The position numbers and the translations under genes were made by a program. From positions 1 through 64,000 of the forward strand of contig JACRLG010000014.1 of NCBI GenBank assembly GCA_016235345.1: 64,000 nucleotides of DNA, given 5' to 3'. Every line of letters begins with the position of its first letter. Within the stretch, counting starts at the first letter, position 1. A model generated the notes under the pieces. The model was not told where the DNA came from. It saw only the letters and a list, made by a program, of their open reading frames with translations, and searched no databases. Shown here one piece after another: positions 36,608-44,844 of the stretch. The DNA is from Deltaproteobacteria bacterium (GTDB taxonomy: Bacteria > Desulfobacterota > Desulfobacteria > Desulfobacterales > Desulfatibacillaceae).

Positions 36608-38098
36608 TCATTTCTCGCCTCCTTTTTTTTTGTACTTCTCCCTCTTGCGCTCGTTTTCCGCGTAGGCCGAAAAATGCTCGTCTTTCCGGGAGACCTTCTC
36701 CTGGCTGAACTGCATGGAAAGCCAGGCGAAGAACTTGCGCCTGAACTCGTCGAAACTTTTCACCGCAAGGGCGTGTTTCAATAGGAAAAACGGCCTGGAA
36801 TGGAACCTCTGGTAGGCCATGCGGGTAAGCTCGTCCACCTCGTCGTTGGTAAGGGCCGTCCAGGGGCGGGGAAGCTGGGCTTCAACGGCGTTTCCAAGAA
36901 TGTATTCCTTCCAGTAGTCGTAGCCGGATTCCTGGACAAGATCGAACCAGAGCTGTGACAAAGGTTTGGCGGTGGTCTTGGAAAACTGCACGTAATCGAG
37001 CCCAAGACTCATGGCGAATTTCACGGTCTTTTCCACCGTGGCTCGCGTTTCGCCCGGAAGCCCTGTCATGAAAAAGCCTAAGGTCTTTATTCCGTGGGAT
37101 TTTGTCAATTTGACCGCGTGCCGCACCTGATCTAGGGTTATTCCCTTGTTCACCCGGTCCAGCATCTGCTGGTCGCCAGCCTCAAGGCCCATGTAGATGC
37201 GCCCGCAGCCAGCGGCCTTCATTTTTTTAAGCAGTTCCTCCGACACGCTGTCTATCCGGGCCCGGCAGGCCCAGAGAATGTCTATCTTCCGCTCGATAAT
37301 GCCGTCGAAAATGCCCTCCGCGCGCTTCCGGTCTATCAGAAACTCGTAGTCGAAAAAATCGATCTCGCGGATTCCGTGAATGTTCACGCATTCCTCTATC
37401 TCGTTCAGCACCGTTTCCACGCTACGCGGGTTGTATGTAGTGCGCCTGGCCTCGCAGAAGAGGCAGTTCATGGGGCAGCCCTTGGAGGTTACCATGACGG
37501 TGAAATTCTTGCGCTCGGTGGGGAACTCCGCGTAAAGCTCGTTGGGCAGAAGGTGGCGGGCCGGGTTGGGGTAGAGGTCGAAATCCGGGTCTTCGCCGTA
37601 AACGGTTTCGATCACCTTGCCGTTTTTCTTGTAGATGAGGCCCGGTACATCATCCAGCGGCGTGTTGTTCTCAAGGGCCGCAAGCAGGGCCGGAAACATG
37701 TTGTAGGCCGAGTTGAAACAGCCGTAGTCGATCTCGTCCGGCATCACCGATTCTTTGGGATAGACCCTCAGATTGTACCCGCCCACCACTATCCGCACCT
37801 TGGGAAGCCCGGCCTTCACCGCCCTTATCCATTCGAGGGTTTCCCGAAACATGTAGGTGGTCATCATGAAGCCCACGATGTCCGGCTTGAATATGCGAAG
37901 GCGCGCCACCACCTCGTCGGGCGTAAGGGCCAGGGTCCGGGCGTCGATAAAGGCCACGTCGTGCCCGGCTTTTTCGGCTATTGCCGCCACCCAACTCATC
38001 GAAAGGGGCGGAAAAAGGCCGAAATAACGCTGGACTATACGAAGGTTTTCCTCGTGAATCTTGTAGGCGAAGGGGTTGAACACAAAGGCTGCGCGCAT
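36608..38098 (-). CDS. B12-binding-domain radical SAM protein (3)
   Basis: A 496-residue radical SAM protein. The N-terminal cobalamin-binding domain (FVFNPFAYKIHEENLRIVQRY, FGLFPPLSMSWVAAIAEKAGHDVAFIDART) is followed by the Fe-S motif CPMNCLFC near residue 210, preceded by TSKG. Then come IYMGLEAGDQQMLDRVNKGIT and FFMTGLPGETRATVEKT. The C-terminus is Lys/Arg-rich. The ATG at 38098 gives a compact domain start; a longer in-frame extension upstream has no family features. A predicted minus-strand promoter lies at 38183-38211. It is separated from radical SAM gene 2 by 94 bp on the same strand. Confidence 0.87.
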   Translation of the reverse strand: MRAAFVFNPFAYKIHEENLRIVQRYFGLFPPLSMSWVAAIAEKAGHDVAFIDARTLALTPDEVVARLRIFKPDIVGFMMTTYMFRETLEWIRAVKAGLPKVRIVVGGYNLRVYPKESVMPDEIDYGCFNSAYNMFPALLAALENNTPLDDVPGLIYKKNGKVIETVYGEDPDFDLYPNPARHLLPNELYAEFPTERKNFTVMVTSKGCPMNCLFCEARRTTYNPRSVETVLNEIEECVNIHGIREIDFFDYEFLIDRKRAEGIFDGIIERKIDILWACRARIDSVSEELLKKMKAAGCGRIYMGLEAGDQQMLDRVNKGITLDQVRHAVKLTKSHGIKTLGFFMTGLPGETRATVEKTVKFAMSLGLDYVQFSKTTAKPLSQLWFDLVQESGYDYWKEYILGNAVEAQLPRPWTALTNDEVDELTRMAYQRFHSRPFFLLKHALAVKSFDEFRRKFFAWLSMQFSQEKVSRKDEHFSAYAENERKREKYKKKGGEK

Positions 38099-38182
38099 GT
38101 TTGAAAAGGCTTTCGGGTATCGGCCGGTACGCTTTTCGGCCTTGATGGATGCGGATTCAAAAAACAGGCGTTCGGACCGTTT

Positions 38183-38211
38183 AAAATAGCACACGCCACT
38201 ACAGTATGCAA
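38183..38211 (-). promoter_or_regulatory. Predicted promoter of radical SAM gene 3
   Basis: On the minus strand TTGCAT (38206-38211) and TATTTT (38183-38188) are separated by exactly 17 bp. The start site would be near 38176, giving a leader of about 78 bases. It is a good but not perfect sigma-70 match. Confidence 0.5.
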
Positions 38212-38338
38212 TCCAAGCCTGAAAAAGCAGTTGCCCGTTTCGGATGAGGCATGAACTTCCGCACACCGTTTTTATAGTCTTCGACTGCAATTTTACCCTT
38301 CGTGCGGCAAGTTTTGGAAATTTGGGCGGAAGTTTGGG

Positions 38339-38367
38339 TTGCAAATGGCCGGTTCGCAAGCCATAAT
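38339..38367 (+). promoter_or_regulatory. Predicted promoter of the SGNH-hydrolase gene
   Basis: TTGCAA (38339-38344), a 17-bp spacer and CATAAT (38362-38367), 38 bp before the ATG at 38406. Together with the minus-strand promoter at 38183 it makes the 307-bp gap a divergent promoter region. Confidence 0.5.
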
Positions 38368-38405
38368 GAGCGCCTTAAAAAATAAATTTAGGACGGGAAA
38401 TCGGC

Positions 38406-39887
38406 ATGAAAAAAAATTACCGCTTGCGGAAAATACTGTTTGCCCTTGCCGCTGCCGGGGCGGGATTCCTGGTGCTTGGCCTTCTTATGGAAATGGTGCT
38501 GGCGGCTGGGCTTTTCGACGGGCGCTCATCTCCGAGCCCGGTGTACATTCCCAAAAAATTCAAGGCCATGGATTTTGCCATCAACCGCGACAACCACCTC
38601 ATAGCCAAAAACAATCCCCATTATTTCAACGATATTCCAAGAAACCTGTCTAAGCCCGAAAAAACCCTTCGCATAGCGGTCATCGGCGATTCCTTCATTT
38701 TCGGCGACGGCGCGCCCTACGACACCATCTGGAGCCACAAGCTGGAGCGCATCATCTCGAACAACTACGAAAACGTCGAGGTCGTAAGCTGGGGCCGGAA
38801 CGGCTGGAGCACCCAGGATGAATTGAATTTTCTCGCAGCCCAGGGTTTTCAGTACAAGCCGGACGTTGTTGTGGTGGGATGCTTTTCCAATGACCTTGCA
38901 AGCTATTTTCACGCCGATCTTCGGTTTTTCTGGCAGGGCGGGCGGGTTGAAAATTTCGTCAAAACTTTCTTTCCCAGGAGCGTCGATTTTTTCAACAGCT
39001 ATCTCAAGCGCTTTTACGAGGTAAGCATAGACAGCCGCTATGATTACGCTTCGGCCCTTTCCGCCCTGTACACCGCCGAAAACCTGGACCGTTTCGAGAA
39101 AACGGTAAAGGCCATGAAGCGCCTTAGCGACCAGAACAGCGCGGCCCTGGTTTTCGTGCTTACTCCTGATTCGCCATCCTCCGAAAACAGGGAGTTTCTG
39201 GGAAAGCTCGGAGACATCTTCCTGAAATCTGCGGTCACGTGCCTTGATCTTTTTCCGGCGGTGGACGCCAAATTTTCCGAAACCAATCCGAGGACCCTTT
39301 GGGCCAACCCGGCCAACCGCCATCCGGGTGACCTTCTTACCCAGCTTTTCGCGGACGAGGTCTTTCGCTTTTTGAAAAAGAACCACTTTCTGGCAGGGGC
39401 AAAAAAGGGTAAAAGGCATTACGCGGACGGCAGGGAGGCGCTTTCAAAACCGCCGGCCTCGGACACGCGGCCCCTGGACTTTATCGAAAAAACGGGAAAA
39501 TCCGGCGTCTCGCTCCTTTTAACCGCCGACCTTGTGGCGGCTTCCCAGAGCAGAGGGGTTTCCGGCGTGCATCTCTATGAAAACGACAAGGCCCTTGGCC
39601 GGGTGTATGAAGCCGGGGAAGCCGCCAACGGAGCCGGGCTTTTCTGCGTGTCGGGCTTGAACCTCATTTTTTCCTCATCCGACCGTTCAGACCCCCTCAC
39701 CAACGGAAGGGTCTACAGCCTGTCGTTTCCCGAAAAACGGTTTTCCCTTTTTATCCACATAAGGGACAAGCCGGAGGCCCTGCGCCTTGTCCAGGGGCGG
39801 CTTCAATACGAAGGCCGGGACCCCGCCCTCGTACAAAAAGCAGAAGCCCTGGCAGCCGAAGTGGCCGCGTCCGCCCGTTCAAACTGA
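38406..39887 (+). CDS. Membrane-anchored SGNH/GDSL hydrolase-family protein
   Basis: A 493-residue protein. A basic start and a hydrophobic segment (about 9-36) make a signal anchor. The SGNH block I is RIAVIGDSFIFGDG with Ser96. Further blocks are VVSWGRNGWSTQDELNFL (Gly-Asn), VVVGCFSNDLA (Asn-Asp, block III), and ANPANRHPGDLLTQLFADEV, whose His could be the catalytic base. The final ~120 residues form a separate β-rich region. Family members are esterases or O-acetyl-transfer enzymes acting on lipids, peptidoglycan or exopolysaccharide. It is transcribed divergently from the radical SAM cluster; a shared pathway is possible but not shown. Confidence 0.8.
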   Translation: MKKNYRLRKILFALAAAGAGFLVLGLLMEMVLAAGLFDGRSSPSPVYIPKKFKAMDFAINRDNHLIAKNNPHYFNDIPRNLSKPEKTLRIAVIGDSFIFGDGAPYDTIWSHKLERIISNNYENVEVVSWGRNGWSTQDELNFLAAQGFQYKPDVVVVGCFSNDLASYFHADLRFFWQGGRVENFVKTFFPRSVDFFNSYLKRFYEVSIDSRYDYASALSALYTAENLDRFEKTVKAMKRLSDQNSAALVFVLTPDSPSSENREFLGKLGDIFLKSAVTCLDLFPAVDAKFSETNPRTLWANPANRHPGDLLTQLFADEVFRFLKKNHFLAGAKKGKRHYADGREALSKPPASDTRPLDFIEKTGKSGVSLLLTADLVAASQSRGVSGVHLYENDKALGRVYEAGEAANGAGLFCVSGLNLIFSSSDRSDPLTNGRVYSLSFPEKRFSLFIHIRDKPEALRLVQGRLQYEGRDPALVQKAEALAAEVAASARSN

Positions 39888-39925
39888 ACGCAAACGGCGT
39901 CATTCGCCGTCACCCCAACACAGAA

Positions 39926-40150
39926 ATGAAAATGAACGCAACCCTTATAATCCTTGGCCTGGCAGTCGTATTTGTCATGCTTACCTTTGTTTCCATTCTG
40001 GACGCCGCCCGCCGGGACTTTGCCGAGCCCTACATGAAGGCCCTGTGGATACTGATATCAGCCATACCGGTTTTGGGCTTCATCGCCTGGTTTTCCCTTG
40101 GCCGGAAAAAATCCCTGCCCCCTTCCGCCAGGACTGTTCCGCCCGAATAA
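39926..40150 (+). CDS. Small two-helix membrane protein (PLDc_N-like)
   Basis: A 74-residue protein with two transmembrane helices (about 4-24 and 38-59). The second, KALWILISAIPVLGFIAWFSLGRKK, resembles the PLDc_N motif (W-x-hydrophobic-P-x-x-G-x-x-x-Y/W) seen alone or ahead of phospholipase D domains. No catalytic domain follows. The start lacks a clear ribosome-binding site, and an ATG two codons later is also possible. It follows the SGNH gene by 38 bp. Function unknown; the gene call is supported mainly by the helix pattern. Confidence 0.6.
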   Translation: MKMNATLIILGLAVVFVMLTFVSILDAARRDFAEPYMKALWILISAIPVLGFIAWFSLGRKKSLPPSARTVPPE

Positions 40151-40188
40151 ATACCCGGAAAATTTTTTTAGTGGAGCAGGCCGGGATT

Positions 40189-40210
40189 ATAGTGTATTGT
40201 GAATCACTAT
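40189..40210. promoter_or_regulatory. Candidate operator of the TetR-family gene
   Basis: ATAGTG (40189-40194) and CACTAT (40205-40210) form a 6-bp inverted repeat with a 10-bp spacer, 19 bases before the tetR start. The position suits autorepression. Confidence 0.4.
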
Positions 40211-40229
40211 TCTTTTTTCGGGAGCCGCC

Positions 40230-40862
40230 ATGCGCGCACGAAAGCTGGACACGCTGAAACGAAAGGGGCAGATCGCCCGCGCGGCCCTGGACCTTCTGGG
40301 AAGGGACGGGCTGGAAAGCCTTTCCATCGCAGCAGTGGCCGAAAAGGTTGGCATAGTGCCATCCGCCGTGTACCGGCACTTCGCCAGCAAGGATGCCATT
40401 CTGGACGCCATTCTGGACCTTCTTAACACTTTCTTCAAAGACATAGTCACCGATTCGCGCAATCAGTATCCCGATCCCCTGGGCAGGTTGTGCGAAATCA
40501 TCAGGCGGCACGCGAAATTCCTCACCGAAAACCAGGGGCTTCCGGCCATAGTGGCCGCTGAAATCATTTTCGGCGAGCAGCCCAAGCGCAAGGCGAGATT
40601 CCACAAGGTATTCACAGCCTACCTGGAAGACATCGAAACCATCATCAGAGAGGGGCAGGCCGGGGGGCTCATCCGCCCGGACGTCTCTCCCAGGGCCGCG
40701 TCCCTCCTGCTCCTGGGAATCGACGCGCCCGCTGCGGCCCTGTGGAAGGCCAGCGATGGGGCCTACGACATGCTGGCCCACGTTGAAGAAGCTCTGCCCA
40801 TCTATCTTGCCGGAATATCGGTCAGGCCCCAAACGGATGGCTCAAAAGGCTCAAGTTCATGA
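40230..40862 (+). CDS. TetR/AcrR-family transcriptional regulator
   Basis: A 210-residue regulator. The N-terminal helix-turn-helix covers about 12-58 with the recognition part LSIAAVAEKVGIVPSAVYRHFASKDAIL. The C-terminal helical domain would bind an inducer and dimerise. GGGAG lies upstream of the ATG. Its stop overlaps the HlyD gene start (ATGA), so the regulator is the first gene of the exporter operon, the arrangement of YbiH/CecR-type regulators ahead of YbhGFSR exporters in enterobacteria. It probably represses the operon until an exported toxic compound binds. Confidence 0.9.
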   Translation: MRARKLDTLKRKGQIARAALDLLGRDGLESLSIAAVAEKVGIVPSAVYRHFASKDAILDAILDLLNTFFKDIVTDSRNQYPDPLGRLCEIIRRHAKFLTENQGLPAIVAAEIIFGEQPKRKARFHKVFTAYLEDIETIIREGQAGGLIRPDVSPRAASLLLLGIDAPAAALWKASDGAYDMLAHVEEALPIYLAGISVRPQTDGSKGSSS

Positions 40863-42010
40863 AAAAGAAGAAGCTGCTCCCCCTCATCCCCTTGGTCCTC
40901 ATCGCCGGTTTTCTCCTCTACCGCTCCCTGGGCGGGGAAAAAATCACTCCCGGCGCCGTGCTGGTTTCCGGCAACATAGAGGTCATCCAGGTAGAGCTTG
41001 GGTTCAAGATTCCGGGCCGCCTTTCGGAGCGCCCGGCCTCCGAAGGGGCATCCATTGCCAAAGGCGACGTGGTGGCGCTTCTGGATGATTCCGACCTTCA
41101 ACAGGACCTTGCGGCTCAATCGGCCTCCCTAAAGCTCGCCCAGGCCGCCCTGGCCGAGTTGACTGCGGGAACGAGGCCGGAGGAGATCGCGCGCGCGCGG
41201 GCCGCTGTGAAACGCTCGGAAGCTGCCCTGGCCGATCTCGAAGCCGGGTCGCGCCCCCAGGAGATAGCCGCTGCAAGGGCAAGGGTTGATCAGGCCCAGG
41301 CCGCCGAAACCTACGCCAAAAAGGAACACGACCGGGTAAAAAGCCTTGCCGAAAGCCGGATAGTGGCCCAGCGCGACTACGATCAGGCAAAATCCGCCTG
41401 GGTCCAGGCTGAGGAAGCCTTGAACGTGGCCCGTCAGTCACTGAAACTGGCCCAGGAGGGCGCGCGCAAGGATCAGGTTGGCCAGGCCCGCGCGGCGGTG
41501 TCCGAAACGCGAGAGGGCTTGCGGCTCGCGGAAAACGGCCCGCGCAAGGAAACCATAGCCCAGGCTTCCGCCAGGGTGGAACAGGCCGAGGCGGCTGTTG
41601 CGCTTTCCAAAACGCGGCTTTCGTACGCCACCCTTTTATCCCCTCTTTCGGGCGTCATCCTGTCTGAAAACGCCGAGCCGGGCGAGTATCTTTCAGCGGG
41701 AACCCCGGTGGTCACGGTGGCCGGCCTGGAAAAGGTCTATCTTCGCGCCTACATAGCGGAAACCGACTTAGGCCGCGTGAAGGTGGGCCAGAAGGTGAAA
41801 GTCACTGCGGACACCTATCCGGGCAAGGTCTACCAGGGCAGGATTTCCTTCATCGCCTCCGAGGCCGAGTTCACCCCGAAGAACGTGCAGACCCAAAAGG
41901 AACGCGTGAAACTGGTCTATAGGGTTAAAATCACCCTCGATAACCCGAAAATGGAGTTGAAGCCCGGAATGCCAGCCGACGCCGAGATACTCACCGGCAA
42001 GGAAGAATGA
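40859..42010 (+). CDS. HlyD-family membrane fusion (periplasmic adaptor) protein
   Basis: A 383-residue adaptor of the YbhG type. It has an N-terminal signal anchor (about 5-22), a first lipoyl half (VSGNIEVIQVELGFKIPGRLS), and then a long coiled-coil hairpin (about 75-255) with repeated segments such as TRPEEIARARAAV, SRPQEIAAARARV, ARKDQVGQARAAV and PRKETIAQASARV. The second lipoyl half has the motif LLSPLSGVILSENAEPGEYLSAGTPVVTVA. The β-barrel is YLRAYIAETDLGRVKVGQKVKV. It would link an inner-membrane ABC exporter to an outer-membrane channel. It overlaps tetR by 4 bp and is followed by two ATPase genes. Confidence 0.93.
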   Translation: MKKKKLLPLIPLVLIAGFLLYRSLGGEKITPGAVLVSGNIEVIQVELGFKIPGRLSERPASEGASIAKGDVVALLDDSDLQQDLAAQSASLKLAQAALAELTAGTRPEEIARARAAVKRSEAALADLEAGSRPQEIAAARARVDQAQAAETYAKKEHDRVKSLAESRIVAQRDYDQAKSAWVQAEEALNVARQSLKLAQEGARKDQVGQARAAVSETREGLRLAENGPRKETIAQASARVEQAEAAVALSKTRLSYATLLSPLSGVILSENAEPGEYLSAGTPVVTVAGLEKVYLRAYIAETDLGRVKVGQKVKVTADTYPGKVYQGRISFIASEAEFTPKNVQTQKERVKLVYRVKITLDNPKMELKPGMPADAEILTGKEE

Positions 42011-42050
42011 CCGGCTGCTCTGAATCCCGCCTTCACCCGGACGCTCTCTT

Positions 42051-42983
42051 ATGACGGCCTTTGCACTTAATTCGGAAAACCTGAAAAAGAGCTTCGGAAA
42101 CGTGAAGGCCGTGGACGGGCTTTCGCTATCGGTTGAGCCGGGGGAAATCTACGCCCTGGTAGGGCCGGACGGTGCGGGCAAGACCACCACCATGAGGCTT
42201 TTGGCGTCCATCATGGACCCCGATTCAGGCCATGCATGGGTCAACGGGCATGACACCGTTACCGAAGCCGAAAAAGTCAAGGAATCAATCGGGTACATGA
42301 GCCAGCGCTTCGGCCTTTACCCTGACCTCACCGTGCGGGAAAACCTGGTTTTTTACGCGGACATCCAAGGCGTTTCCAAAAAGGTGAGAAAGGAGCGCAT
42401 GGAGCGCCTCCTTGGCTTCTCCAACCTTACTCCCTTCAAGGACCGGCTGGCCGGAAACCTTTCGGGCGGAATGAAGCAAAAACTGGGCCTTGCCTGCGCC
42501 CTCATACACTCCCCAAGGGTGCTTCTTCTCGATGAGCCCACCAACGGCGTCGACCCTGTTAGCCGCCGGGATTTCTGGCGAATCCTCTACCAGCTTTTAA
42601 AGGAGGGCGTCACGGTTTTCGTCTCAACCGCCTATCTCGACGAGGCCGAACGGGCCAACCGGGTTGGCCTCATCCACCGGGGCCGACTTCTGGCCACCGG
42701 CACCCCGGCTGAAGTAAAGGGCCTCATGGAGGGCGAAATACTTGAAGTCACCGCCGCAGTGCCGCGCAGGGCCGCCGCCCTCATGCGGGAAAAATTCAGC
42801 CATAACTCGGTGAGCCTTTTCGGGGACAGGGTCCATCTGGTGACAAAAAGCCTTTCAGATGACAGTCGGCAGGTGAAAAGCCTCTTAAACGGCGAGGGCA
42901 TGGAGATTGTCTCCATGAAGAAAATCGAACCGGGGCTTGAGGACGTATTTGTTTCGGTTCTGGCGAAAATGGATGAGGCCTGA
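42051..42983 (+). CDS. ABC exporter ATPase (1), YbhF N-half-like
   Basis: A 310-residue ABC ATPase. Walker A reads GPDGAGKTT (about 37; the usual Asn is Asp), the Q-loop region is YMSQRFGLYPDLTV, the signature LSGGMKQKLGLACAL (about 136) and Walker B VLLLDEPTNGVDP, with a C-terminal domain typical of drug/sodium-export ATPases. It corresponds to the first half of YbhF, which in E. coli carries two ATPases on one chain. It is separated from the second ATPase by one base, so they are cotranscribed. No permease gene follows. Confidence 0.92.
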   Translation: MTAFALNSENLKKSFGNVKAVDGLSLSVEPGEIYALVGPDGAGKTTTMRLLASIMDPDSGHAWVNGHDTVTEAEKVKESIGYMSQRFGLYPDLTVRENLVFYADIQGVSKKVRKERMERLLGFSNLTPFKDRLAGNLSGGMKQKLGLACALIHSPRVLLLDEPTNGVDPVSRRDFWRILYQLLKEGVTVFVSTAYLDEAERANRVGLIHRGRLLATGTPAEVKGLMEGEILEVTAAVPRRAAALMREKFSHNSVSLFGDRVHLVTKSLSDDSRQVKSLLNGEGMEIVSMKKIEPGLEDVFVSVLAKMDEA

Positions 42984-42984
42984 C

Positions 42985-43953
42985 ATGGAAAGTCCCTCAA
43001 ACGATTTCGCCGTCACCGTGGACGGCCTTGAAAAGCGCTTCGGTGATTTCGTGGCAGTGAACAAGGTGAGCTTTTCGGTTCAAAAGGGCGAAATCTTTGG
43101 GTTTCTGGGCCCCAACGGGGCGGGAAAATCCACCACCATAAAAATGCTCTGCGGCATACTGGCCCCAACCACCGGCACAGGGACGGTTGCTGGGTTCGAC
43201 GTTTTTTCCGAGGCCGAGAAAATCAAGAACCACATCGGCTACATGAGCCAGAAATTCAGCCTGTACGAGGACCTCACCGTTGAGGAGAACATAGATTTCT
43301 ACTCCGGCATCTACCGCATTCCCAAGGCTAAAAAAGCGGAGCGCAAGGAATGGGTGATAGAAATGGCCGGTCTTTCGCGCCACCGGAAAAGCCTCACCTC
43401 CATTCTTTCGGGCGGCTGGAAACAGCGCCTGGCCCTTGGCTGCGCCGTGATCCACGAGCCGCCCATCATTTTCCTGGACGAGCCAACAAGCGGCGTGGAC
43501 CCGGTTTCCAGGCGAAGGTTCTGGGATTTGATCTACGATCTGGCGGGAAAGGGGGTCACCATCTTCGTCACCACCCATTACATGGACGAGGCCGAATACT
43601 GCGACCGGCTGGGCTTCATCTACAGGGGGGAACTGGTGGCCTTGGGCTCCCCGGAAACGCTGAAGGGCCGCTTCACGGCGGGCGACATTTACGACGTGCG
43701 CACCGACCGCCCCCAGGACGCTATTTCGGTGGCTGAAAACATGGACGGAGTGCGGGAGGTAGCCCTTTTCGGCAGGGGCCTTCACGTGGTGGCTGCCGGG
43801 GATAAGGTAACGGCGAAATCCCTGGCGGGCGGTCTCGCTACGGCGGGGTTTAAAGTGGAAGCCGTGGAAAGGATCACGCCCTCCCTGGAAGACGTGTTCG
43901 TGTCCCTTATCGAGGAGCGCGACGCCAGGGACTCCGGGGCGGAAAGCGCGTGA
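42985..43953 (+). CDS. ABC exporter ATPase (2), YbhF C-half-like
   Basis: A 322-residue ABC ATPase with Walker A GPNGAGKST (about 42), YMSQKFSLYEDLTVEEN, a signature region ILSGGWKQRLALGCAV (about 141), Walker B IIFLDEPTSGVDP and the switch His in VTTHYMDEAE. Its C-terminal region ends ITPSLEDVFVSLIEERDA, as in drug-export ATPases. The ATG at 42985 directly follows the preceding TGA; a longer in-frame reading would overlap the first ATPase. It is the last gene of the operon. A palindromic repeat (copy C) and a terminator follow instead of the expected YbhS/YbhR-type permeases. Confidence 0.92.
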   Translation: MESPSNDFAVTVDGLEKRFGDFVAVNKVSFSVQKGEIFGFLGPNGAGKSTTIKMLCGILAPTTGTGTVAGFDVFSEAEKIKNHIGYMSQKFSLYEDLTVEENIDFYSGIYRIPKAKKAERKEWVIEMAGLSRHRKSLTSILSGGWKQRLALGCAVIHEPPIIFLDEPTSGVDPVSRRRFWDLIYDLAGKGVTIFVTTHYMDEAEYCDRLGFIYRGELVALGSPETLKGRFTAGDIYDVRTDRPQDAISVAENMDGVREVALFGRGLHVVAAGDKVTAKSLAGGLATAGFKVEAVERITPSLEDVFVSLIEERDARDSGAESA

Positions 43954-43980
43954 CCGGAGGGACGGATTCTGAAGCCTAAC

Positions 43981-44177
43981 AGCCTGTTAAAAAGGCTGGA
44001 TATGCAGCCTGGATACCAGTCTGCATATTGGCGATGAAATGCTAAGGTTGGCGAACGGCGCGGGAGCAAGCGTACCCGCCCAAGAAATCGCAGAGTTCTT
44101 TGGCTAAATCAGGATGTTCGTACGTGGCGGACCGCGCCGTGAAGCCTGGCACAGCAGTTCGCTTTTTTAGACAGGCT
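43981..44177. repeat. Long palindromic element, copy C (with internal insertions)
   Basis: A 197-bp element. The left end is AGCCTGTTAAAAA; the right end is the reverse complement of AGCCTGTCTAAAAA. It shares GCGATGAAATGC, AAGG and CCTGGCACAGCAGTTCGC with copy B. A small extra hairpin (TATGCAG at 44001-44007 with CTGCATA at 44021-44027) and an insert near the core make it longer than the other copies. It starts 27 bp after the second ATPase gene. Confidence 0.65.
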
Positions 44178-44180
44178 GCT

Positions 44181-44220
44181 AAGGGCCGCCTGGGAGAAAG
44201 TCTGCAGTCGGCCCTTTTTT
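44181..44220 (+). terminator. Terminator after the exporter operon
   Basis: AAGGGCCG (44181-44188) pairs with CGGCCCTT (44209-44216), and a T-run extends to 44220. It would stop plus-strand transcription before the convergent DUF5989-like gene. Confidence 0.75.
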
Positions 44221-44226
44221 CGGGCA

Positions 44227-44421
44227 TCAGAAAAGGGTGTAGATAAAAGGAGCCACCGCGCTGCCCTGGGTAAAGACTATAAGAAGGCTCAGGGTGAGTA
44301 AAACTATCACTATGGGCAAAAGCCAGTAGCGCTTGCGGTGCTTGACGAATTCCCAGAATTCCGCAGCAAGGCTCAAGTTGGTCTCGTCGGGCAGGTTTTG
44401 GTCCTTGTCTTTATCTTCCAT
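44227..44421 (-). CDS. DUF5989-like small membrane protein
   Basis: A 64-residue protein with one transmembrane helix (about 33-52: YWLLPIVIVLLTLSLLIVFT). It ends QGSAVAPFIYTLF, the signature C-terminus of small proteins found next to NodU/CmcH carbamoyltransferases and SxtJ-like proteins. The N-terminus is charged and cytoplasmic. Function unknown; the constant association suggests an accessory role in the carbamoylation step or its membrane docking. It is the last gene of the minus-strand operon, 15 bp after the SxtJ-like gene. Confidence 0.78.
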   Translation of the reverse strand: MEDKDKDQNLPDETNLSLAAEFWEFVKHRKRYWLLPIVIVLLTLSLLIVFTQGSAVAPFIYTLF

Positions 44422-44436
44422 GGTTTCCTCACATCA

Positions 44437-44844
44437 TCAGTAACGTTTTAAAAACTGTTTCCTGCTCTGGGCTGGCTCGCTCCGGCGCACCCAGTAGGTT
44501 TCGGCATCAGGGCTTCCCCGCATGTTAAGAACGCGCTCTTCCGGCTTTAACAGCCGCCGGAGAAGGCCAATGGGAACCACCGCCAAAAAAAAGACCGAAG
44601 ACAGGATTATGGTGTTGACGGCCACGTTCATGGCCCCGGCGACTTTCAACCACCCCAGGTAAACGGGCCTCATTATGGAGGGCGCTCCGATGAAAAGGAG
44701 CATGAGGAACAGGAGGCCGCCGAAAACGCCAAGCATCACGGGCCGGTCCCGCCAAAGGGCAACGCCCGCCAGCGCACCGAAGAAAACAAGCCCGATGGCT
44801 CCGAATTTTCGGATGTCTTTAGGTTCAGTCGGGTGAAAATTCAT
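44437..44844 (-). CDS. SxtJ-like membrane protein
   Basis: A 135-residue membrane protein with hydrophobic segments at about 11-28, 31-49 and 69-91, then a basic C-terminus (YWVRRSEPAQSRKQFLKRY). It matches the SxtJ family, named from the saxitoxin cluster, whose members sit beside carbamoyltransferases. The ATG at 44844 is preferred over longer in-frame forms; it overlaps the end of the carbamoyltransferase by 20 bp, so the two are translationally coupled. Function not established. Confidence 0.78.
   Translation of the reverse strand: MNFHPTEPKDIRKFGAIGLVFFGALAGVALWRDRPVMLGVFGGLLFLMLLFIGAPSIMRPVYLGWLKVAGAMNVAVNTIILSSVFFLAVVPIGLLRRLLKPEERVLNMRGSPDAETYWVRRSEPAQSRKQFLKRY

Noticed and set aside
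41160-41600. Repeated segments in the HlyD gene as a possible tandem DNA repeat.
   Set aside because: They are the heptad-like repeats of the adaptor's coiled-coil hairpin, expected for the family.
43981-44177. Insertion sequence at copy C.
   Set aside because: No transposase frame inside or beside it; it matches the short palindromic family instead.
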